Source: a virus
Direction: 5' to 3' (one strand)
Virus record (IMG/VR): IMGVR_UViG_3300042905_006493
Location: 1 to 21,762 of that record
Length of the DNA: 21,762 bases
Shown here: positions 14,056 to 21,762 of the stretch, one piece after another
Layout: each line of letters opens with the position of its first letter
Numbering within the stretch: position 1 is the stretch's first letter
Program-made: the position numbers and the translations under genes
Notes under the pieces: model-generated
Told to the model about the DNA's origin: nothing
The model's input: the letters and a program-made list of their open reading frames with translations, nothing else
The model's database searches: none

Positions 14056-17000
14056 TCAGGTGCAGGGAAGTTCAATGAGGGCCCGGGCATTGGCAAGCGC
14101 CAGGGCCTGCGTGTCAGAATCGGCCTGAGAGACAGTGCCACGATGGCGTCCGGTGACAATTACGGTCTGGCGGGTGACGAGGGCTGCTCCCGTCGTCTGG
14201 TCGATACGACCGAATTTCTCATAGGAATCCGTGTTGCCATTGTAGGACGTGAAATCGCCCGCCGCAAAGAAAAATGTCCCGGTCGAAGGAAGCATGAGGG
14301 CCCGGACAGTCGCGTTGAATCCGGTTCCGGGATTGAATGCCCCGACGGCCGCTCCCAGTGCCGTGGTCTTGACGATCCGCGGGACGGCGACAGAGTTGTA
14401 GGTCGTGAAGTTGCCCCCGAGAATGACAGTTCCATCTGCGAGGATGAGAATGGCTCGGGCCGCGGTGTCGAGTCCGGTCCCCACATTGTAGGTCGAGTCC
14501 ACGGTCCCGTCGGTGTTGAGTCTCACCAGATCCTTGGCAGAATTGGCGCCGTCAAACGAGACAATGATCTTGCCATCGGCCTGCAGGGCCATCGAGGCAA
14601 ATCCGGGATCGGCGACCGTGACCTCATACGGCGTGAATGCCGGATCCTCGACGCCCGTCGTGAGAAGCCTCGCCACACGGACCTTTCCGGCGACAGACTC
14701 GTATCCGGCGACATAGACAAGGTTTCCGGTCTGGGGAATGAGAGCAAAAATCTTCGTGAATCCCGTGGGAAGATAATCGGCATCTCTGACACCGTTTGCC
14801 TCGATCAGAATGATCGGCTTTGCCGCGGCGACTGAGTCGTATGTAGTGAATGTCCCGCCGATCACGAGAGATCCTGCAGACGAGCCGAGCGCCGCGGTCG
14901 CCACCACAAAGCGCGTGCCCGAGCCTGGCTCGGTCACATGGAGACGGTGCCCGGTCGCGGAGGCCGTGATGGTGACGGTGTCGGACGCGACTGTCGCGAT
15001 GAACTGCGCGTCGGCATCGACCGCAAGCTGTATCTTAGTTGCAAGCTGCGCGTCCGTGTCAGAATTCTGCATGTCGACCTCGAGCAGGCGACCGCCAGAC
15101 GGAACCGCCGGAGGACTCGACGAGTTGTTGTGGTCCATCCATACTCGCACGGGCCCATTTGCGTCTCCGAGATCAAAGTATGATCCGCCGTGGGCTGAAA
15201 TGACCTGAACCGTTGAGACCTCGGCGAGAGCAGACGGAAGAATGCAGGCGGCGGTCGGGGCCGTGTTGAATCCCGTCCCAAAGGTCACGGTCGTGTCGAG
15301 CGCCCCGGCCGACGTCAACCGCGCGATCCGAGTTCTGGCGCCATTGTTGTATTCGCTGAATTCTCCGAGAGCATAGATGCCGTTTGTGTCATTGAGCAGC
15401 ACGTTGATCTGTTCGGAACTCGGCTCTGCCCCGAAGTTTGACACGAAGCCGTCTCCCTGCGTGAAAGTCAGGCTCCGGATTCCCGCAGAGGTTCTCTCGG
15501 TGATCTTGCCCTGGTTGGTCGTGTTGTCTCTCCAGAACTGGCCCCCGAGAATGACACGGCCGTCAGACAGTCTCGTCATGGCGAGGGCGTCATCGTTGAG
15601 CTCAGAATAACAGTGGCGGGTCACGGACTGCACCGAGTCATAATAGCACGGATAGATCGTCCTGAGATAGTCGGCCTGTGCCTGGGCGGCCGTCTGGGCG
15701 GACGCGAGTGCCTGCGCGTCGGCGTCAGCCTGCGAGATTCTTGACCTGTATGTCGACGTGGCCGTGACGGTCAATGGCCCGGTAGTCACCGATCCGACCG
15801 GACAGGTCAGGGTGACAGTCGCGGACCTCGTCGAGGCCCACGCGTTGCCTCCGACCTCGTAAAGATCCTCGAGAGCCACAAAGCCCTCCTCGCGGCTGTA
15901 GATGTGGTTCCTGCCGTCCTCTCCGACCAGGCAGACATTGGTCTCGTTTTCCTCGCAGCGTCCCTCGGCGCGCTCGGCCCACGGTTCCATGAAGATCCTG
16001 ATCGATTCCACGGCCATCTGGCCGCACCATCTGACGAGAATGCTGAAGGCCTTGTCGATGTTCTCGGAATACTCGGACTCGCAGGTCGGGCAGCCGTCGG
16101 ACGGCAGGGCATTCTCGGTTGTGACCCGGCGGCTCTGTTTCTTGAGACCGTCAAGGATGCCGAGCTCAGATGGCGGAATGTCGGCGCCCGCGGAGGCCGC
16201 CGTGATCGGAGCGATGATGCGCTTGCAGAGAACTGGCTTGTAAGCGCCGCGGATCCCACGGTAGTTTGCCGTGACATAGGCGTCTCCGGCAATTTCCATC
16301 AGGTTGATGTCGGCATACTGGAACGACTTGAGATCGTGGCCGTCTCCGATTAGGCGCGTCTCGAACTCGCAGAAGATCGGCCTGGCAAAGTCAATCCTTG
16401 TGAAGTCACTCCCAAGCTCGAAAAACGTGTCCTCCCTCTCCGGCATGAAGGCCTCCCACACATGGTTGTGGCTCCCGTCAGAGAGGGCCCGGTAGTCGAC
16501 TGATGCCGCGAAGGCCCGGCGCTTTCCGTCGATCACGGGAGATGCCCACTGGATCGGGCGAATTCCCGTCCACACTCCAGACCATGCCGGAATTTTTTCA
16601 GAGGAAAATTCGCTCAGCGGCGAATAGTCAAGCACAAATGTCTCAGAATTCAGATTCTGTCCGATCGGCATCGACATTAGCAGATAGTTCTCGAAGCTAA
16701 GGCCGCAGATCATCGATGAATCATCATTGAGAAATTGCTTGCTGAAGGCCATTTCGGCGTCACGGTAATTGATCTGGCTCGTCAGGTTGCTCGATGCCGC
16801 GGCGTCAGAGGCGACCAGGCCTCCCGGGCTATACCACCACATGAGTCCTGCCTGGAACACGATGCTGCGTCCCGCGATGCAGCCCGTGCTCGGAAATAAA
16901 ATCGACTGCATTCCTTGGGTCGTGGCCCACTGGGCGCGATCGCGGATGCCAGAGAGCACAATCTCGCTGCGCTCGTCGGTGAAGACCACGACAACCTCGA

Positions 17001-17715
17001 CCCGCTCTTCTCCAATGAAGCTTGTCAGTCCGGTAATCTGTTTCGGAAAAGAAAAATCGCCTCGGCCCTCGCCCTCGACTCGCTCGGTGAACTTGACCGG
17101 GTCAAACAGATCAGACGCCAGGAGAATATTGCCGCGCGCAACCCAGAGACGTCCTCCAGAGAAGGTCATCCAGGTCCCGGTCGGAGTCTCGAGACTCGGG
17201 GCCGCCTCGACGAGATGCCGCGATTCCTCGCCGTCCCAGTATGCGGCCGGGGTCACGCCGTCCTGGATCATCAGCACGTTGTGCGATGGCACGATCTGGA
17301 GTGTCTGATCGGGCGCGGTCATGACGGTCTTTTCGGCGACCGCAAAGTGGATCATGTCTGCATCGGCAGAAAACTGAAGACTCTTGAGGCAAAACTCTTC
17401 CCAGAATCTTGGCTGCTCGAGAGGAAACGGCAAAAAATAAATCTTGCCATCTACCGCAAAGACCAGGTAATCGTCGCGACGCCCGTTCTTGGTCACCTGA
17501 AAGTGAGCCATTCCCTGAAAGTTTCCTTCTGGCAGGGTCAGGCGCATGCGGAAACCAGGTCTCGTCTGGATGACGCCGCCACGATTAACGACATTGACTC
17601 CACGGCGATACTGGTCCTGGCGAAGAAACCACGGGTGCCGGACAGAGTTCATTCCTGACATCCATCCGGCGTCGACGCTCACGAGCCGCCCCTGGGTTAT
17701 CGCGGGAGATTGCAT
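14056..17715 (-). CDS. 1219-residue tail nozzle-like protein fused to a delta-60-type beta-propeller
   Basis: Starts one base after the previous stop. The N-terminal half (about 1-560) resembles the T7 gp12-type tubular tail (nozzle) protein: RRGVNVVNRGGVIQTRPGF at 37-55, then beta-rich segments with many W/F/G strands. A first SQADADAQA repeat at 661-669, inside a Cys-flanked segment like DUF5977, precedes a region (708 to about 1180) of delta-60-like repeats. I count seven core strands of the type GGQF, LGEF, GGTF, AGYE, VSFD, GGNF and AGDF, enough for a seven-blade propeller. A further domain (about 825-940; VRVWMDHNNSSSPP and later strands) interrupts it between the second and third blades. 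A second SQADSDTQA is at 1196-1204 near the end. T7 gp12 is about 800 residues, so the extra part is an extension. A role in receptor contact is inferred. Confidence 0.9.
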   Translation of the reverse strand: MQSPAITQGRLVSVDAGWMSGMNSVRHPWFLRQDQYRRGVNVVNRGGVIQTRPGFRMRLTLPEGNFQGMAHFQVTKNGRRDDYLVFAVDGKIYFLPFPLEQPRFWEEFCLKSLQFSADADMIHFAVAEKTVMTAPDQTLQIVPSHNVLMIQDGVTPAAYWDGEESRHLVEAAPSLETPTGTWMTFSGGRLWVARGNILLASDLFDPVKFTERVEGEGRGDFSFPKQITGLTSFIGEERVEVVVVFTDERSEIVLSGIRDRAQWATTQGMQSILFPSTGCIAGRSIVFQAGLMWWYSPGGLVASDAAASSNLTSQINYRDAEMAFSKQFLNDDSSMICGLSFENYLLMSMPIGQNLNSETFVLDYSPLSEFSSEKIPAWSGVWTGIRPIQWASPVIDGKRRAFAASVDYRALSDGSHNHVWEAFMPEREDTFFELGSDFTRIDFARPIFCEFETRLIGDGHDLKSFQYADINLMEIAGDAYVTANYRGIRGAYKPVLCKRIIAPITAASAGADIPPSELGILDGLKKQSRRVTTENALPSDGCPTCESEYSENIDKAFSILVRWCGQMAVESIRIFMEPWAERAEGRCEENETNVCLVGEDGRNHIYSREEGFVALEDLYEVGGNAWASTRSATVTLTCPVGSVTTGPLTVTATSTYRSRISQADADAQALASAQTAAQAQADYLRTIYPCYYDSVQSVTRHCYSELNDDALAMTRLSDGRVILGGQFWRDNTTNQGKITERTSAGIRSLTFTQGDGFVSNFGAEPSSEQINVLLNDTNGIYALGEFSEYNNGARTRIARLTSAGALDTTVTFGTGFNTAPTAACILPSALAEVSTVQVISAHGGSYFDLGDANGPVRVWMDHNNSSSPPAVPSGGRLLEVDMQNSDTDAQLATKIQLAVDADAQFIATVASDTVTITASATGHRLHVTEPGSGTRFVVATAALGSSAGSLVIGGTFTTYDSVAAAKPIILIEANGVRDADYLPTGFTKIFALIPQTGNLVYVAGYESVAGKVRVARLLTTGVEDPAFTPYEVTVADPGFASMALQADGKIIVSFDGANSAKDLVRLNTDGTVDSTYNVGTGLDTAARAILILADGTVILGGNFTTYNSVAVPRIVKTTALGAAVGAFNPGTGFNATVRALMLPSTGTFFFAAGDFTSYNGNTDSYEKFGRIDQTTGAALVTRQTVIVTGRHRGTVSQADSDTQALALANARALIELPCT

Positions 17716-17716
17716 C

Positions 17717-20692
17717 TCAGTCCATCCAGTCGTCGGGCCTCGTCGTCACGTCAGCGTTGATCTGGAATGTTGGGGCGCGCGGTCCGTCGAGCGCGCGATT
17801 TCGCTTGTTGAGATATTCCACGGCAATCAGACGATACTGCTCTGATTCAGCAACGAACTTCTTGAAGAGCAGCTCCTGCGATTGGACCATCATTAGAATC
17901 GCCATGCGCGAATCTAGATTTATGAAATCCCTCTCGGTCAGCACGTCAAAGGCGCGGCGACGATATTTCAAGCGGACCGACGTGGCCGACTTGTTGATCC
18001 GGATGCGGCGATACGCCGGCGTGGTCTCAGTCGGGTGCAGGTCACCAAGAAGCGCAATGTTTCCGGTCCTGGACGTGTCCCAGGCATAGAGCCGGATGTA
18101 TCCGTCGGTCACCGGCTTCTCGATGGAAGAGACGGTCTTGACCGACACCGGGGCACGAGAGACCACGACTCGCTGGGATCCGGTTCCGGTCGACAGAAAG
18201 GTGATGCGCCCGGTCGTCGCCGGGGCCGCGTTGGCCTGCGCCTGCGACGGATACAGCTCGATCTGATCGTCATCGATGGACCTGGCATAATAGGTGGTCG
18301 ACAGCAAGAGCGGCGACGGTAGCGCCGAGCTCGTCGTGACCGTCAGCGCCGTTCCGGTCGCAAATCCGTGGTCTGGGATGTCAAGCGATGTCGCGGCCGG
18401 CGTCGTCATTGAGCGAGAGATCAGCATCTCATGAATCCCGGATCCGACCGTCGTCAGCGGAATCAGGACGTTTCCGGTCGTGTAGACCTCGATGGCGTCT
18501 CCGACCACGTTGGCGCGATAGTCGGTTCCGGTCGCGAGCGGGGCCGGAAGAGTCCCATCGGTCGTGAAGCGAACAATTGTGAGATTCTCAAGAAATGCCG
18601 TGAAGTCGACATCAAAACTGTTGTCGCGGGGCGACACGGTCACGGACCTTGCCCTCGAGAGATACAATGTCTCGGCTCCCGCGGTCGTGGCCGAGAATCG
18701 TCCCGTCACCGTGGGAGGAGCGGCGTTCGCATTGATTGCCGAGTCGTAGATCTCGACGAGAGAATTACTGATTTTGCGGACGTAATACAGGGCTGACTGA
18801 TCAACCTGTGACGGGGCCGTGCCCGGCAGGATTCCCGGCGTGTAAAATCGGACGGCGTCGCCCGTCGAGAGGGCCGTGGCATCCACCGACCACTGCGAAA
18901 GAAACCCGACCGAGAATGATCTTGAAATGACCACATAGAGCTGTCCGGTGCCGCCGGAACTGATCGCGACCGGATTCGGGATCGTGTCGTTGAGTGAGAA
19001 CGTTGTCGAGGTCAGCGGGGCCTCGCCGCGATACACAGTCTCGGCCTTGATGGGATCAGGAAGTGTTCCATTTGTAGTGAAACGAACAAAACTGCCTCCC
19101 TGGGCCGTAAAGGTCACCGTCGGGGCCGAGGTGTAGCCGGTTCCTCCGGTGATGACGCGAATCGACACAACGGCACCGCCCGCGACGATTGCCTCGGCCG
19201 TTGCGCCGGTGCCTCCACCTCCCGAGATGGTGACCTTTGGCGAGACGTTGTAGGCACTTCCGCCGGCCCCGACCGAGATGGCCACGACAGTCTGACTTGA
19301 AAGCACCGCGGTCCCGGTCGCGCCCGATCCGCTGGGGGAACTAAGATTGTGCGGACTCACAGTTGTCACGATGCTGCTGCCGCCGCCGGCCACGGTCGCC
19401 GCGATGCGCTTCACGAGCGAATTTGTCCCGACTCCCAGGGAAGTCAGCGCAATCGGGTTGGCTCCCGTGGACGCATCGGCCGAGGTGGAGTGCAGCGAGA
19501 CCGACGTGGCGCTGAGAGTCCTCACAAAATACGGCGTGTTGGCGATCAACGGCTGCGGGAGTTCTCCGCCAGAATTCGAGGCCGTCACCTGGTCTCCCGT
19601 GACAAAATTGTGCTCCAGCGTGAAGGTCAGCTGGGTCAGCGGATACATCGGCTTGAGAATCCGCGCCTCGACAGACGTTCCAGGAGTCGTGGCATTGACC
19701 GGGTTGGTGGCATTCTCGCGGTCGCTGTCGTCGTTGTAGACGATGAAGCGGTCGGTCGTGATCGGGGAGGCCGGATACGTGCGGGCCGCCTCGAAGGGGA
19801 GCGGAAGTGGCAATCCAGTGAAAGCGACGAGGTCTCCCTCAGAGATGAGATTGGCACCAGAGGTCACAAAGCAGGTCCTGGCCCGGACAGGGCGCGTCTC
19901 GCGGAGTGTGATCGAGGCCGTCGGATCGACCGTTGAGAACAGAATCGGTCGCTGGTTTGTCTGGGCATCAAGTCGGGTTGCATAAAGCAGCACGCGGGTC
20001 GAGTCGACGACCCTGATGAAATAGAATGCCCCGTTGATCAGGGGCTGCGGGATGGAACCTGACGACAGCTGCACCTGCATCTGGGCGGCCGTGGCGAGAC
20101 CGTGCGCCGTTCCGGAGACGAGCCGCCCGGTCGGCGTGGTCTCGAAAAGACGAAGAAACGGCACGGACGTCGGGGCGGCCGTGGGAGCTCCCGCGACGTT
20201 GACTGCAAAAGTCTCAGTCCCGTCGATCCAGTCGCCATTCTCGAGCTGCTGCCTCAGTTCTCGGCCATTCGCGTCTGTCCCAAGGACACGCACGACGACG
20301 CCAATGTCGGCCTCCGAGTCACAGCGGGCGATCAGGGGACCAGGGGTCCCGATGTCCATGAAGGAGGGAACGGTCCCGGAATCGTCCCACGCCCACGGGA
20401 CGACGTGGTCGTCTGTCAGTCCGTCGCCATTGAGATGGAAGCGGAAAAATTCGTCTCGCATGAAGGCCGGAATGCCATTGACGGCAACTGCCAGCGGTGT
20501 CTCGACCTCGCGCGGAAGAGTGACGGTCTGACCGTCAGAGAGGGTCATGATGTCAAGGGCCCCGATGTTCGCGGCCCAGTCGCCCTCGTCCTGGAGGGCT
20601 CGAACTGCCTCGGAGATGCGACGAAGGGCCTTCTGCCGGTCGCACCGACCGAGGACCTCGATCACCTGGTCAATGATCTCCGAGACGAACAT
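17717..20692 (-). CDS. 991-residue adaptor-like virion protein expanded by tandem beta repeats
   Basis: Start at the ATG giving [10 protein letters not shown], seven bases after the preceding stop; earlier in-frame starts lie inside the upstream gene. Residues 1-150 (helical: [20 protein letters not shown]; then GDWAANIG and a strand TLPREV) and the last 100 residues ([28 protein letters not shown], a helical tail) look like one conserved phage module, possibly a head-to-tail adaptor. Between them, about 170-890, lie roughly seven repeats of 70-90 residues with the pattern L-P-x-P-L, x-T-x-Y-x-x-R, and a G-rich turn. Two [11 protein letters not shown]-like beta stretches are within. Such repeats are common in phage tail-surface proteins. 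It precedes the nozzle-like gene, as T7 gp11 precedes gp12. Adaptor identity is inferred from order and N-terminal character. Confidence 0.88.
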   Translation of the reverse strand: MFVSEIIDQVIEVLGRCDRQKALRRISEAVRALQDEGDWAANIGALDIMTLSDGQTVTLPREVETPLAVAVNGIPAFMRDEFFRFHLNGDGLTDDHVVPWAWDDSGTVPSFMDIGTPGPLIARCDSEADIGVVVRVLGTDANGRELRQQLENGDWIDGTETFAVNVAGAPTAAPTSVPFLRLFETTPTGRLVSGTAHGLATAAQMQVQLSSGSIPQPLINGAFYFIRVVDSTRVLLYATRLDAQTNQRPILFSTVDPTASITLRETRPVRARTCFVTSGANLISEGDLVAFTGLPLPLPFEAARTYPASPITTDRFIVYNDDSDRENATNPVNATTPGTSVEARILKPMYPLTQLTFTLEHNFVTGDQVTASNSGGELPQPLIANTPYFVRTLSATSVSLHSTSADASTGANPIALTSLGVGTNSLVKRIAATVAGGGSSIVTTVSPHNLSSPSGSGATGTAVLSSQTVVAISVGAGGSAYNVSPKVTISGGGGTGATAEAIVAGGAVVSIRVITGGTGYTSAPTVTFTAQGGSFVRFTTNGTLPDPIKAETVYRGEAPLTSTTFSLNDTIPNPVAISSGGTGQLYVVISRSFSVGFLSQWSVDATALSTGDAVRFYTPGILPGTAPSQVDQSALYYVRKISNSLVEIYDSAINANAAPPTVTGRFSATTAGAETLYLSRARSVTVSPRDNSFDVDFTAFLENLTIVRFTTDGTLPAPLATGTDYRANVVGDAIEVYTTGNVLIPLTTVGSGIHEMLISRSMTTPAATSLDIPDHGFATGTALTVTTSSALPSPLLLSTTYYARSIDDDQIELYPSQAQANAAPATTGRITFLSTGTGSQRVVVSRAPVSVKTVSSIEKPVTDGYIRLYAWDTSRTGNIALLGDLHPTETTPAYRRIRINKSATSVRLKYRRRAFDVLTERDFINLDSRMAILMMVQSQELLFKKFVAESEQYRLIAVEYLNKRNRALDGPRAPTFQINADVTTRPDDWMD

Positions 20693-20699
20693 GTCCAGA

Positions 20700-20972
20700 T
20701 CATGCCACTGGCGGAATTCCGAGTCGGCTGTCGGACATCGCCGAGAGCTCGGCCCCAAATCCAGAAAGATCGGCGCCGGTGGCAAGAACCTCGTTCATTG
20801 TCTCGTCGGCCTTCATCGCCTTATCGTCGGCCTTGAGCTTGGCCTCGGCGGCTCCGATCGCCTGGCCCAGACCAGCGACAAATCCCTTGGCAAGGTCAAA
20901 CGTCGATCTCGGCAGCGTCAGCTGAATCTGGGGTTCTGGCTCCTCGGCCATCGTGTCGGTCATTCCATTCAT
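20700..20972 (-). CDS. Small helical acidic protein, about 90 residues
   Basis: Two in-frame ATGs compete. The first (20978) overlaps the preceding stop as ATGA but leaves only two bases after GAGGAG. The second (20972, [11 protein letters not shown]) has eight bases and is preferred. The product is an acidic N-terminus, a strand ([14 protein letters not shown]), then a predicted amphipathic helix rich in Ala/Lys/Asp ([19 protein letters not shown]). No family is recognised. Position directly before the adaptor-like gene suggests a small head or neck component, but this is context only. Confidence 0.75.
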   Translation of the reverse strand: MNGMTDTMAEEPEPQIQLTLPRSTFDLAKGFVAGLGQAIGAAEAKLKADDKAMKADETMNEVLATGADLSGFGAELSAMSDSRLGIPPVA

Positions 20973-20974
20973 GG

Positions 20975-21301
20975 TCATTTCTCCTCGTCCTCGGTTTCCT
21001 CTTCGGACTCGCGGAGACCCTTCTCGATCTCATCCTCGCCGTCCTCGGAGATCTCTCCAAATTCGATTCCCATGACCTCAAGATCCAGCGACGAGGTCTT
21101 TCCGTTCGGGCCCTCAGAGTCGGTCTTCGAGACTATCCTGAAGCGGATCGTCGCCTCGCCCTCGGTCCCGACATCGGGAGCGTCGTCGATTCCCTCTCTT
21201 CCAGAGATGTAGAGAGACGGATAGGTCATTTTTTCATCCGGCATCGCGGAGACCATCTCGATCATGCCGGCGGATTCTGAAGATTTTCCAAGATTGATCA
21301 T
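20975..21301 (-). CDS. 108-residue acidic protein, unknown
   Basis: Begins MINLGKSSESAGMIE with several in-frame ATGs. MTYPSLYISGREG (ATG at 21229) is a plausible later start, because the region before it is less ordered and GGAT lies just upstream. The core has beta character (GEATIRFRIVSKTDSE, SSLDLEVMGIEF) and the C-terminal 30 residues are almost all acidic (EDGEDEIEKGLRESEEETED). Similar small acidic beta proteins occur near phage capsid genes, but I cannot name the family. A 69-base gap (21302-21370) separates it from the acetyltransferase; I see no clear promoter or terminator there. Confidence 0.75.
   Translation of the reverse strand: MINLGKSSESAGMIEMVSAMPDEKMTYPSLYISGREGIDDAPDVGTEGEATIRFRIVSKTDSEGPNGKTSSLDLEVMGIEFGEISEDGEDEIEKGLRESEEETEDEEK
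20979..20986 (-). promoter_or_regulatory. Shine-Dalgarno GAGGAG that decides the 20972 start
   Basis: The minus strand reads GAGGAGAA. It is spaced ideally (eight bases) for the ATG at 20972 and too close (two bases) for 20978. It also encodes the acidic end of the preceding protein (DEEK), so its presence could be partly codon-driven. Confidence 0.5.
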
Positions 21302-21370
21302 GATCGTGACTCGTTGTGCAAAGTTATCTCTCGATGGAACATTCTGACATCACGGATTGCCGCGCAGAAG

Positions 21371-21762
21371 TCAAAGAATCTTTCGGAAATAGAGGGCACT
21401 CCTGCCTCCCCAGACGTGGTGGGGAGAATACAGCCGGAAGCCGCAGGAAATGAGCGAATTCGCGCTCGCAAGATTTGATGGAACCACGTAGGTCACGAGT
21501 TCTTTCAGTCCGACTCGGCGAGCCTGGGCGATCCGTCTCCGGATGAGCTCCTTCTGCCGTCCCTGGCCTCGCCAATCTCGCAGGACTCCGACTCTTGAGA
21601 GAAATCCAATGCCGGCGTTGTGCCTCGCCGTGCAGGGACGCAGGGCCGCATAGGCGACGGGCGTCCGGTCCTGTTCCTCGATCCACCAGTAGCAGCCCTC
21701 GACGCGGACGCGCCAGTCGGCAGGAAAGCACAGCTGGTCGAGACGCAGAATGGTGTCCCGGA
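21371..21762 (-). CDS. GNAT N-acetyltransferase (partial, start beyond the window)
   Basis: Translated in the minus frame from the right edge, this reads 129 codons to a TGA at 21373-21371, with no start codon in view. It carries the GNAT acetyl-CoA motif in VGVLRDWRGQGRQKELI (R-x-x-G-x-G as RDWRGQG), a preceding strand GIGFLSRVGV, and the C-terminal N-x-x-S-x-x-L-I-x-x-C-G-F pattern (NLASANSLISCGF) plus a last strand SALYFRKIL. GNATs transfer acetyl groups from acetyl-CoA to amines of proteins or small molecules. Substrate cannot be inferred. It is upstream of virion genes on the same strand; phages commonly insert GNATs in such places. Confidence 0.85.
   Translation of the reverse strand, partial: RDTILRLDQLCFPADWRVRVEGCYWWIEEQDRTPVAYAALRPCTARHNAGIGFLSRVGVLRDWRGQGRQKELIRRRIAQARRVGLKELVTYVVPSNLASANSLISCGFRLYSPHHVWGGRSALYFRKIL

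Noticed and set aside
13380-14159. 259-codon reading of the GNAT-like gene
   Set aside because: The first half is the shadow of the 96-residue gene and the end of the nozzle gene. The ATG at 13766 with ATGA overlap gives a compact protein.

Overview
The window looks like part of the late (virion) region of a tailed bacteriophage, or a prophage or contig of one, with GC-rich DNA (near 60% by eye). It has almost no space between genes, many stop-start overlaps and several tail and injection-type proteins. A nozzle-like tail protein, an adaptor-like protein, small helical/glycine-zipper proteins and one giant protein in series suggest a podovirus-type, short-tailed virion loosely parallel to T7 (adaptor, nozzle, internal proteins, very large last protein). 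The host cannot be told from the sequence.

Layout. Positions 1-388 carry the end of a rightward cluster: the last 17 codons of an unknown gene, a 66-residue protein and a 42-residue single-membrane-segment protein. Everything from 385 to 21762 is leftward (minus strand) and is best read from right to left: a GNAT acetyltransferase cut by the window edge, an acidic 108-residue protein, a small helical protein of about 90 residues, a 991-residue adaptor-like protein swollen by about seven tandem repeats, a 1219-residue nozzle-like protein fused to a delta-60-type beta-propeller, a 96-residue protein, a 128-residue GNAT-like protein, a 258-residue protein with a C-terminal glycine zipper, a PAPS-reductase-family protein, three small Gly/Pro-rich proteins, a 185-residue and a 470-residue protein, and a 2773-residue giant protein. 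The two clusters converge and share the 4-base palindrome CTAG as both stop codons. No stretch above 70 bases lacks a gene.

Most notable points. (1) A 13-base exact match to the core and start of the T7 late promoter (CACTATAGGGAGA) lies on the minus strand in a 33-base gap, just before the set of genes that ends in the giant protein, as phi13 does before the T7 internal virion genes. (2) The giant protein carries a zincin motif (HEMNH, residues 808-812) and, near its C-terminus, an R-S-E ADP-ribosyltransferase signature (LYRG, SFT, EGE). The transferase part is bracketed by copies of A-[KR]-F-M-P. Together these suggest an injected, possibly self-processed, multi-effector virion protein of the polyvalent-protein kind. 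(3) Four small virion-cluster genes begin M-G-G-[AG] with differing synonymous codons, which suggests a selected N-terminal tag. (4) The nozzle-like protein has a predicted seven-blade propeller interrupted by an inserted domain and flanked by SQAD-type repeats, a likely receptor-contact device.

Family names are from motif recognition by eye; no search was run.
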